This document shows positions 40,932-48,710 of a stretch of 64,000 nt of DNA, in pieces. The notes under the pieces were generated by a model. It was given only the letters and a program-made list of their open reading frames with translations. It had not been told where the DNA came from and did not search any database. Made by a program: the position numbers and the translations under genes. Origin of the DNA: Blautia sp. OF03-15BH (GTDB lineage: Bacteria; Bacillota; Clostridia; Lachnospirales; Lachnospiraceae); contig NZ_QSCM01000006.1 of the NCBI RefSeq assembly GCF_003463065.1, positions 180,633 to 244,632 on the forward strand, in the 5' to 3' direction. The first letter of the stretch is position 1. Each line of letters opens with the position of its first letter.

Positions 40932-41937
40932 AAAGAATAAAGCAAATGATCGCCAGGTATTGATCAAGGTAGAACATCTTGTAAAACATTTCCCTATCAA
41001 AAGTGGCTTTCTTCAGCCGAAGAAAGCAGTTCATGCAGTGGAAAATGTCAGCTTTGAAATTTTTAAAGGCGAAACCTTGGGGTTGGTAGGCGAATCCGGA
41101 TGTGGTAAAACAACACTGGGACGTACTGTGATCCGTCTATATGAACCAACATCAGGAAGGATTACATATGATGGAGAGGTCATTTTTGACAGCGAAACAA
41201 AAACTGCAGTTCCAATGAAACCTTACAGGGAAAAAATGCAGATGATCTTTCAGGATCCTTCAGCATCACTGGATCCCCGTATGACGGTTGGAGAGATCAT
41301 AGGAGAAGCACTGGATATTCATCATAAGACAAAAAATAAAGAAGAACGGAAGGAAAAAGTCAAAGAGTTGCTTGGCATTGTAGGACTGAATACAGAACAT
41401 GCCAACCGTTTCCCGCATGAGTTTTCCGGTGGACAGCAGCAAAGAGTTGGAATCGCCAGAGCTCTGGCAGTAAATCCGGAGTTTATTGTCTGTGATGAGC
41501 CGATTTCTGCACTGGATGTTTCTATTCAGGCGCAGGTAATTAATATGATGGAAGATCTGCAGGATAAGCTGGGTCTTACGTATCTGTTTATTGCTCATGA
41601 TATTTCGGTGGTCCGGCACATATCGGATCGAATTGGTGTCATGTATCTTGGAGGTATGGTGGAGTTGGCAGAAAGCTATGAATTGTGTTCGAAGCCTTTG
41701 CACCCATATACGCAGTCGCTTCTGGCAGCAGTTCCGATCCCGGATCCGGAACTGACCCGTTCCAGGTCCAGAATGGCGATGACGGGAGAAATCCCAAGTC
41801 CGATCAATCCACCTTCCGGTTGCCGATTCCATACAAGATGTCAGCATTGCAGTGAAATCTGTAAGATGGAAAGTCCGGAACTGAGAGAAGTGGAAAAAGG
41901 GCATTTTGTTGCCTGCCATCTTTTTCATAAAGATTAA
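40924..41937 (+). CDS. Oligopeptide ABC transporter ATPase, OppF type
   Basis: The 337-residue partner of the ATPase at 39897 has Walker A GESGCGKT, signature FSGGQQQRVGIARAL and Walker B FIVCDEPISALDVS. A C-terminal Cys motif is also present (SGCRFHTRCQHCSEICKM). Its N-terminal LVKHFPIKSGFLQPKKAVHA is typical OppF. The heterodimer OppD-OppF drives import. Confidence 0.95.
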   Translation: MVEKNKANDRQVLIKVEHLVKHFPIKSGFLQPKKAVHAVENVSFEIFKGETLGLVGESGCGKTTLGRTVIRLYEPTSGRITYDGEVIFDSETKTAVPMKPYREKMQMIFQDPSASLDPRMTVGEIIGEALDIHHKTKNKEERKEKVKELLGIVGLNTEHANRFPHEFSGGQQQRVGIARALAVNPEFIVCDEPISALDVSIQAQVINMMEDLQDKLGLTYLFIAHDISVVRHISDRIGVMYLGGMVELAESYELCSKPLHPYTQSLLAAVPIPDPELTRSRSRMAMTGEIPSPINPPSGCRFHTRCQHCSEICKMESPELREVEKGHFVACHLFHKD

Positions 41938-42001
41938 AGGTCATGATACACAGATATCAAAAAAAATTGATATATAAAAAACACGAATAAGGAGGAACAG
42001 T

Positions 42002-43681
42002 ATGAAGAGAAAAGCATTAGCAACATTTTTCATTGCATGTGGATGCCTTGCAATGGTATTTGGTGGTACAAATGTAAGGGCGGATGAGGAGTTTACCATC
42101 GATGCAGCTACCGGTTATTCCGAGCCTCATTCCATGGATCCTACGCTTACTACCGGTGGAGACCAGTATGAAATCATTGTTCATATGGAAGAAGGACTGA
42201 TGAAGTTTGCACCGACTACTGAAGCAGTTGGAACAAATCCGGAAGAAATGGCAGCAGAAATTGTTCCGGGTCAGGCAGAATCTTATGAATATGATGAAGA
42301 TACTCTGACGTATACGTTCCACCTTCGTGATGATATCGTATGGAACGATGGAACACCGGTAACTGCCGATCAGTTTGTATATGCATGGCAGAGACTGGTT
42401 GATCCGAACACAGCGTCAAGTAATGGCTCACTGCTTAATGCGATCGTTAAAAATGCAGCTGCGATCAATGCAGGTGAGATGGATCCCAGTGAATTAGGCG
42501 TGGAAGCACCGGATGATAAGACTCTGGTTGTTACTCTGGAAAACAGTTGTGCATATTTCCTGGAGTTAACCTGTTCTTCTCAGTTAATGCCTCTTCGTCA
42601 GGATGTGATCGAAGGAAATGATACCTGGACAGAAGCTGGAACATACTGTGCAAATGGTCCTTATGTGATGACTGAGTGGGTACATGACAGTTACATCACC
42701 TTGGAGAAAAACGAAAAATATTATGATTATGAAAATTTAGGCCCGGATAAGATCACTTTCCATCTTTCTGACAGCCAGACTTCGAATCTTGCTGCATATC
42801 AGTCTGGTGACTATGATTTTATCAGTGGTGTGCCGGCAGATCAGATCGAAGCACTCGAAGCATCCGGAGATCTGTTTGTAAATCCGAGATGTAACTGTAC
42901 ATATCTTTATCTGAACGTAGATTCCATGACAGACTGGAGAGTACGTGCGGCAGTACTTCTGGCAATTGACAGAGATAACATTGTAGAGAATGTAACACAG
43001 GATGGTTCTACAGCTGCCATTTCTCTTATTCCGGAAGCAATCACAACCAGTGAAGGAGAGTCCTGGCCGGATGCAGTAGGTGAAGTAATGTATAGCTGGC
43101 TTCAGGAACAGTACCCGGATTACGATCTGTCTGACTATGTTGGAAGATGTGAACTTGCACAGCAGCTGTATCAGGAGGCTGTTGATGACGGATGGAATCC
43201 CGATACCTCAATGGATTATCAGTACAACACCAGTGATACCAATAAAGCAATCGCAGAAGCAGTTCAGTCTGACCTTTCCAATGTACTTGGCATCAATGTA
43301 ACGCTGAACAACATTGACTCTGCCGGATATACACAGACAATTTCCCAGGGAGGTTTCTACATTGCCCGTCTTGGATATGGTCTGAGCTACAATGATGCGA
43401 TCGGATATTTCAATCTGTTTGGATCAAACGGAAGCTTTGAGTATTCCGGATGGAGCAACGAGAAATATGATGAACTGGTTGCACAGGCACATACGATGAA
43501 AGCAGGAACGGAAAGAGATAAGGTTCTTGAAGAAATTGAAGCAATCATGTTTACGGACGAAGGTTTCTCTATTTGTCCTCTGTATGATGGCAGTTATACC
43601 TACTGCATGGACAGTACTCTGAAAGGAGTATTTTATCCGGCAATTGAAGGTGTGACCATCTTCTCATATGCAGAAAAATAG
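42002..43681 (+). CDS. Oligopeptide-binding protein, OppA/SBP_bac_5 family
   Basis: The 559-residue extracellular receptor has an N-terminal signal peptide and the family signature around DDIVWNDGTPVTADQFVYAW (about residues 110-130). The later CNCTYLYLNVDSM and NLFGSNGSFEYSGWSNEKYD segments are also typical. The signal region contains Cys at ACGC, but its minus-3 residue is Phe or Ala, so the lipobox is doubtful; cleavage after VRA is the alternative. GGAGGAAC precedes the ATG. A terminator follows, while a hairpin ATATCAA/TTGATAT (about 41956-41976) lies just upstream. Confidence 0.93.
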   Translation: MKRKALATFFIACGCLAMVFGGTNVRADEEFTIDAATGYSEPHSMDPTLTTGGDQYEIIVHMEEGLMKFAPTTEAVGTNPEEMAAEIVPGQAESYEYDEDTLTYTFHLRDDIVWNDGTPVTADQFVYAWQRLVDPNTASSNGSLLNAIVKNAAAINAGEMDPSELGVEAPDDKTLVVTLENSCAYFLELTCSSQLMPLRQDVIEGNDTWTEAGTYCANGPYVMTEWVHDSYITLEKNEKYYDYENLGPDKITFHLSDSQTSNLAAYQSGDYDFISGVPADQIEALEASGDLFVNPRCNCTYLYLNVDSMTDWRVRAAVLLAIDRDNIVENVTQDGSTAAISLIPEAITTSEGESWPDAVGEVMYSWLQEQYPDYDLSDYVGRCELAQQLYQEAVDDGWNPDTSMDYQYNTSDTNKAIAEAVQSDLSNVLGINVTLNNIDSAGYTQTISQGGFYIARLGYGLSYNDAIGYFNLFGSNGSFEYSGWSNEKYDELVAQAHTMKAGTERDKVLEEIEAIMFTDEGFSICPLYDGSYTYCMDSTLKGVFYPAIEGVTIFSYAEK

Positions 43682-43699
43682 AATTTAATTGTTTCTTTG

Positions 43700-43735
43700 A
43701 AAAAAGTGTCAAGAAATATTCATTGACACTTTTTT
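43700..43735. terminator. Terminator between the oligopeptide-binding protein and the hydrolase
   Basis: AAAAAAGTGTCAA and TTGACACTTTTTT form a 13-bp perfect stem with T-runs on both strands. It should let the transporter genes be expressed at a higher level than the enzymes behind it. Confidence 0.88.
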
Positions 43736-43793
43736 CTATAACAGGCCAAGATTTTTAGTATTATCAAAAAATAAGAAGATAGGAAAAAGGAAA

Positions 43794-45902
43794 ATGTCTG
43801 ATAAATATAAATATACATATAGAGGTTATCTCTGTGATCATCATTCACCGGATCCCCCGGTTGTAAATTTTGACAAACTGAATGCAGAGGAATGCGAACG
43901 CTTCCTGAAAGAAGCAAACATTGACCATGTGATGGTCTATACAAAAGATCATTGGGGTAATTCCTATTATGACACGAAGGTTGGTAAAAAGCATCCGGCT
44001 CTGGGAGAAAGAGACTGGATCGCTGAAATAAAACCGGTTCTTGAAAAATTAAATATTGAATTTACGGCATATTACTGCTTTGAGTATGACAATTATATTA
44101 CAAAAGCGCATCCGGAATGGTCTTGTATGACAAAGGACGGACAAAAACTGGTCTGCGGAATGCCGGATAATTCCAGTAATGCCAAATGGGGAATGCCCTG
44201 TATGTCCAGCGACTATCGGAAATATGCGTTGGAGCAGCTGAAAGAAGTGGTGAGAAACTATCATCCGGACTCCCTTTTTATTGATATTTTTGGAAAATCG
44301 TTGTGCTATTGTGATACCTGTAAAAAGCGTTACAGAGAGCGTTTTGGAATGGAGATGCCGGAAACAGAAGAGGATATGATCCGTTACAACAAGGATCTTG
44401 CAACATTTCTGGATGATGATTCAGAAGAACTTCTGGATGAAGTGAAAGCGGAATTGAAGGCTATTGATCCTTCACTGGCGATCACTGTGAATTTTTCCTC
44501 TCATTACAGAAAGAGCACCAGAGACAAGCTGGATTACATGTATACGGAGCCATGGGCAGGAAACTGGCTGTCAGGTGCTTACACCAGAGATACTTCCGGG
44601 GGGCGTCATCCTCAGTTAGGTCCGGGAAATGTATCACAGATTTTCAATTACCAGCCAGATAGCATTTATGAACTGGCAGCAGCAGAAATTGCAGCACAGG
44701 ACTGTCATGTGTTTATGTACAGCGAATCCATGCGGCGGGATGGCAGCCTGGAGTTTGAAGAAGCACAAAAGATCGGAAAAACTTATCGGGAGATTGAAAA
44801 AATTGAGCCGTATCTTGGAAACAGAAAGGTACACGCGGATGTATGTATTCTTCAGAGTGATCTTTCTGATACTCTGAAGGTGACAAAGTCCATTCCAATC
44901 CGTAGCGTTTCCCGTACAAAGATCAGCGGTAAACACAGAGAAGCGCTTCTTGGAGCCATGAAACTGTGTGATTATTCCAAAATATCCTGGTGTCTGGTGC
45001 CGGAACTGGATCTTGATCTTAATAAAATGAAGGAATTTAAAGCGGTGATCATTCCTTCGGTAGCTTATATCAGTGAGGATATGGCAAAAGACCTGGAAAG
45101 ATATGTCTATGAGGGTGGTGTAGTTCTGATTTCAGGGGAAAGCGGACTTTCCGATGCAGATGGAAAAGAACGGGAAGAATTTCTTTTGAAAGACCTTATG
45201 GGACTGTCTTTGGAACGCAAAAATGATGATTATATACAGAATCCGTGGAGTGCCTACATTCAGCCCAAAACGTCACCTGTGTGGAAACATTCATCAGAAA
45301 CCACACCTCCGATAAATGGTACCGTTTTGAATTGTCAGCTTACAGATCCATCGAATATGGTGTTGTATGGTACATTTATCAATCCTGCTGTTGGTTTATC
45401 TGATACGACGTGGGTAAACTGGGGAAGTCCGCTTCCGGGAGAAGACACGGGATATCCGGCTATTACAGAACATGTTGTCGGAGATGGAAAGGTAATCAGT
45501 TTCTGTTTTGATTTTTTTGCTTTGATCAATGAAAACTTTATCTGGACGAAAAAAGTGCTGACAGATTTACTGTTGTATCTGTTTAAACCGAGTGTTTTTC
45601 TGGCTACAGAATATGTGAATATGGCAGAATATGCTCTTTACGAAAAAACAGCCGAAAACGAAGGACAGCAGGAATGGATTTTCCACGAGCTGTCTGCCTG
45701 TGCAAGACTGACAGGAGGAGACACACCACTCATTCCGGGCGGCGAACTGCAGATTGACGGAGCAGATATCTCATTGGAAAAAGTATTTCAGGTTTTCCCG
45801 GAGAAGAAGGAGATTGCATTTACTGTAGATGAAGAAAACAAATATCATATTCCTTTGAATCCACTTCGGATCCACAGGGTTTATCAGCTGATTGGAAAAT
45901 AG
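43794..45902 (+). CDS. Putative glycoside hydrolase (GHL6-like) with trimerisation-type domain
   Basis: The 702-residue protein has no signal peptide, so it is probably cytoplasmic. Residues about 1-340 look like a TIM-barrel hydrolase of the hypothetical glycosyl hydrolase 6 type: HVMVYTKDHWGNSYYDTK, FTAYYCFEYDNYITKAHPEW and SLFIDIFGKSLCYCDTCKKR. Residues about 380-590 resemble a beta-galactosidase trimerisation domain (FKAVIIPSVAYISEDMAKDL, YVYEGGVVLISGESG). Catalytic residues are not certain. The substrate is unknown; it might remove a sugar from an imported glycopeptide (inference from the neighbours). Confidence 0.7.
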   Translation: MSDKYKYTYRGYLCDHHSPDPPVVNFDKLNAEECERFLKEANIDHVMVYTKDHWGNSYYDTKVGKKHPALGERDWIAEIKPVLEKLNIEFTAYYCFEYDNYITKAHPEWSCMTKDGQKLVCGMPDNSSNAKWGMPCMSSDYRKYALEQLKEVVRNYHPDSLFIDIFGKSLCYCDTCKKRYRERFGMEMPETEEDMIRYNKDLATFLDDDSEELLDEVKAELKAIDPSLAITVNFSSHYRKSTRDKLDYMYTEPWAGNWLSGAYTRDTSGGRHPQLGPGNVSQIFNYQPDSIYELAAAEIAAQDCHVFMYSESMRRDGSLEFEEAQKIGKTYREIEKIEPYLGNRKVHADVCILQSDLSDTLKVTKSIPIRSVSRTKISGKHREALLGAMKLCDYSKISWCLVPELDLDLNKMKEFKAVIIPSVAYISEDMAKDLERYVYEGGVVLISGESGLSDADGKEREEFLLKDLMGLSLERKNDDYIQNPWSAYIQPKTSPVWKHSSETTPPINGTVLNCQLTDPSNMVLYGTFINPAVGLSDTTWVNWGSPLPGEDTGYPAITEHVVGDGKVISFCFDFFALINENFIWTKKVLTDLLLYLFKPSVFLATEYVNMAEYALYEKTAENEGQQEWIFHELSACARLTGGDTPLIPGGELQIDGADISLEKVFQVFPEKKEIAFTVDEENKYHIPLNPLRIHRVYQLIGK

Positions 45903-45918
45903 AACAGGGGATGAAGCG

Positions 45919-47139
45919 ATGAGAGCCTATGAAAGATTTTTGAAATATGTTGTTATCAATACCCGCAGTGATGATATGACCGGAAGAACACCCAGTAGTG
46001 AAGGACAATTTGATCTTGCCAGACTCCTGGTAGAAGAAATGCATCAGATTGGTATAGAGGATGCGTATGTAGATGATAAATGCTATGTCTACGGAAGTAT
46101 TCCGGCAACATCCGGTTATGAGGAAGTTCCCTGTGTGATGTTTTGTGCACATTTGGATACAGCAGCTTTCAATGCTGAAAATGTACGGCCACAGCTCGTT
46201 GAAAATTATAACGGTGAAGAGATTCCTCTTGGAAAGAGTGGAAAAGTACTTTCACCGAAAAAGTTTCCTGATCTTAAGGAATTAGTAGGACAAACACTGA
46301 TCGTGACGGATGGGACTACATTGCTTGGAGCCGATGATAAAGCAGGAATTGCAGAAATCATGACTATGGCAGAAACGGTCATTCGCGAGAAACTGCCTCA
46401 TGGCAGACTGGCTTTCAGCTTTCCGCCGGATGAAGAAATCTGTGCAGGCGCAAAAGATCTTGATCTTGAGAAGCTTGGTGCCGATGTTGGCTATACGGTG
46501 GATGGTGGAAAAGTAGGTATGGTTCAGTATGAGAACTTCAATGCGGCTCTTGTACAGATTTCCATTCAGGGCTTCGGTGTTCATCCTGGAAGTGCAAAAG
46601 ATGTCATGGTCAATGCTTTGCTTGTGGCAAATGAGTTGAATAACATGCTCCCCTCTGGTGATATACCGAGAAATACCACTGGATATGAAGGATTTTTCCA
46701 TGTAACAAAATGGAACGGAACTCCGGATGAATGTACGATGGAATATATTATCCGGGATCATGACAGAGCTCTTTTTGAAGCAAGAAAAAAATGCATAATG
46801 CATATTGCGGAGCTTCTCAATGACAGATATGGAAAAGATACAGTAAAAATTACCATAACCGATGAGTATTTCAATATGGCAGATGTGATCAAGGAGCATT
46901 ATGAACTGATCGAGTATGCGGTTCAGGCAGTTCGTATGGCTGGTGAAAAGGAAATCATTAAGCCTATTCGAGGTGGTACAGACGGCTGTCAGCTGAGTTT
47001 TCGAGGTTTACCCTGTCCGGATATCGGAACAGGAGTTTACGGTCACCATGGGCCTTTTGAACATATTACCGTGGAAGCGTTAGATAAAGTGACAGAGATT
47101 CTTTTAAATGTAGTGCGGCTGTTTGCAGAACACAAATAA
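45919..47139 (+). CDS. pepT: Peptidase T (M20B tripeptidase), first copy
   Basis: The 406-residue cytoplasmic zinc aminopeptidase releases the N-terminal residue of tripeptides. Metal and catalytic residues are visible: FCAHLDTA (His, Asp), LLGADDKAG (bridging Asp), PDEEICAGA (catalytic Glu pair), TVDGG (Asp) and the late His in GVYGHHGPFE. The ATG at 45919 follows AGGGG. The preceding hydrolase gene ends 17 bases before. The next gene is a paralog. Confidence 0.92.
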   Translation: MRAYERFLKYVVINTRSDDMTGRTPSSEGQFDLARLLVEEMHQIGIEDAYVDDKCYVYGSIPATSGYEEVPCVMFCAHLDTAAFNAENVRPQLVENYNGEEIPLGKSGKVLSPKKFPDLKELVGQTLIVTDGTTLLGADDKAGIAEIMTMAETVIREKLPHGRLAFSFPPDEEICAGAKDLDLEKLGADVGYTVDGGKVGMVQYENFNAALVQISIQGFGVHPGSAKDVMVNALLVANELNNMLPSGDIPRNTTGYEGFFHVTKWNGTPDECTMEYIIRDHDRALFEARKKCIMHIAELLNDRYGKDTVKITITDEYFNMADVIKEHYELIEYAVQAVRMAGEKEIIKPIRGGTDGCQLSFRGLPCPDIGTGVYGHHGPFEHITVEALDKVTEILLNVVRLFAEHK

Positions 47140-47164
47140 AAAGAGATAAAGGACTGGAATAAAA

Positions 47165-48406
47165 ATGGAATTCTATGATCAGGTAAAAGAGCGATTGATT
47201 CGATATGCTAAAGTTGATACACATTCAGATCGCAGTAGTCAGACTTTTCCTACTACCTCCAATCAGTTCGATCTGGCCAGAATGCTTGCGGATGAGATGC
47301 GTGAAATAGGCATTTCAGAGGTGTATCTTGATGAAAAAACTTTTTATACTTATGGGTGTATTCCTTCTAATTTACCAGAGGGAGAAGGAAGAACGATTGG
47401 TTTTATCACCCATATTGATACGGCGCCGGATGCCAGTGGAAAAGATGTCAAACCCTGGGTGTTGAATCATTATGATGGAGGGGATATTCTCCTGAATAAA
47501 GAAAAAAGTATTGTAATGACAACCGAAGAATTTCCAAATCTTCTGCAGTATGTCGGTCAGGACCTGATCCTGACCGATGGCACTACCTTGCTTGGTGGGG
47601 ATGATAAGGCTGGAATTGCAGCAGTGATGACAATGGCAGAATATCTCTTGAAACATCCGGAAGTTGCTCATGGAAAGATCAGCATTGCGTTTACTCCCGA
47701 TGAGGAATCGAACGGGCTTGCCGAATTTCTGGATTTTCAGCGTTTCGGCTCGCCTATTGCTTATACATTAGACGGAGATCATCTGGGATATTATATCGAT
47801 AACACTTTTTATGCATCAGGGGCAGCTTTAAGTGTACATGGCTTAAGCGTACATACAGGTACTGCAAAGGGAATTATGAGAAATGCGGCAGATATCGCAG
47901 TGGAATTTCAGCAGATGCTGCCAGCTCTGGAAAAACCTCAATACACATCAGGCAAGGAAGGCTTTTATCATGTAACAGGATGTGTGGCTGACTGTGAAAA
48001 TGCCAGGGTGGATCTGCTCATCAGAGATTTTGATCTGGAAAAATTTGAGGCGAGAAATGCATTTATTCGTTCCTGCGCACAAAAGCTTGCAGAAAAATAC
48101 GGAAAAGAAAACATTCACCTTGATTTACGGGAACAGTATCGCAATCTGAACGAGGTAGTAAGTAAAGTGCCCTTTATGATAGATTATCTGAAAAAGGCGA
48201 TACAAGAATGTGGTCTTACTCCGAAGACGGAACCGTTTCGGGGCGGAACAGACGGATCTTCCTTATCTTTTCGGGGGATTCCGTGTCCAAATCTGTCGGC
48301 TGGTTACGAAAACGCCCATGGGCGTTTCGAATATGTTCCGATCCAGTCTATGGTAAAAAATGTAGAGATTCTATTGAAGCTTTGTGAGACCTATGCAAAA
48401 GATTAA
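47165..48406 (+). CDS. pepT: Peptidase T (M20B tripeptidase), second copy
   Basis: The 413-residue paralog of the gene at 45919 has THIDTAPDASGKDV, TDGTTLLGGDDKAG, TPDEESNG and ENAHGRFEYVPI. The catalytic Glu pair and metal ligands are kept. The two proteins align over their whole length but differ clearly, so this is an old duplication, perhaps with different peptide preferences. It is the last gene of the operon. Confidence 0.92.
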   Translation: MEFYDQVKERLIRYAKVDTHSDRSSQTFPTTSNQFDLARMLADEMREIGISEVYLDEKTFYTYGCIPSNLPEGEGRTIGFITHIDTAPDASGKDVKPWVLNHYDGGDILLNKEKSIVMTTEEFPNLLQYVGQDLILTDGTTLLGGDDKAGIAAVMTMAEYLLKHPEVAHGKISIAFTPDEESNGLAEFLDFQRFGSPIAYTLDGDHLGYYIDNTFYASGAALSVHGLSVHTGTAKGIMRNAADIAVEFQQMLPALEKPQYTSGKEGFYHVTGCVADCENARVDLLIRDFDLEKFEARNAFIRSCAQKLAEKYGKENIHLDLREQYRNLNEVVSKVPFMIDYLKKAIQECGLTPKTEPFRGGTDGSSLSFRGIPCPNLSAGYENAHGRFEYVPIQSMVKNVEILLKLCETYAKD

Positions 48407-48435
48407 AACATTATCTTTTTAGGAGTATAAGAATG

Positions 48436-48466
48436 AAAACGGGGAGCTATCAGCTTCCCGTTTTTT
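48436..48466 (+). terminator. Terminator after the peptidase T pair
   Basis: AAAACGGG-GAGCT and AGCTTC-CCGTTTT form the stem, followed by T. It ends the peptide-utilisation block. Confidence 0.85.
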
Positions 48467-48504
48467 CTATATACCCCCACACACAATTTTCACGTTACCA
48501 CTAC

Positions 48505-48543
48505 AGCGTTTTCGAAATAACCAGACCATTGACTTGTCTGCAA
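48505..48543 (+). repeat. Left copy of a 39-bp direct repeat
   Basis: This 39-base segment, beginning AGCGTTTTCGAAATAACC, is repeated without a mismatch at 57013-57051. At this copy the first 18 bases also have an imperfect inverted partner at 48572-48589, forming an 85-bp palindromic unit. Confidence 0.9.
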
Positions 48544-48589
48544 TCAAATCTGCATCCTGCGTGAATGATCCGGTTATTTTCGAAACACT
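48505..48589. repeat. Imperfect 85-bp palindrome at the left repeat
   Basis: AGCGTTTTCGAAATAACC (48505-48522) and GGTTATTTTCGAAACACT (48572-48589) match as inverted arms in 16 of 18 positions. The spacer has no coding signal. It lies between a terminator and the promoter of the STAND regulator. Confidence 0.7.
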
Positions 48590-48637
48590 GTACTAGCCAT
48601 TCGGTTAGTGTACAAAACACGGACTGACTGTTATAAT
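48589..48637 (+). promoter_or_regulatory. Promoter and overlapping palindrome of the STAND/LuxR regulator
   Basis: TGTACA (48609-48614), 17 bases and perfect TATAAT (48632-48637) form the promoter. The minus-35 box is the right end of a palindrome (TGTACTAGCC ... GGTTAGTGTACA, 48589-48614, two-base bulge), so a bound regulator would block or recruit polymerase. Confidence 0.55.
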
Positions 48638-48710
48638 CTAACCATAATCCTTCACCAGGCTTGGTCTGTGGTATGCCATAGATCAGGGTGTCAGGAAGGG
48701 GGCGAAACGA

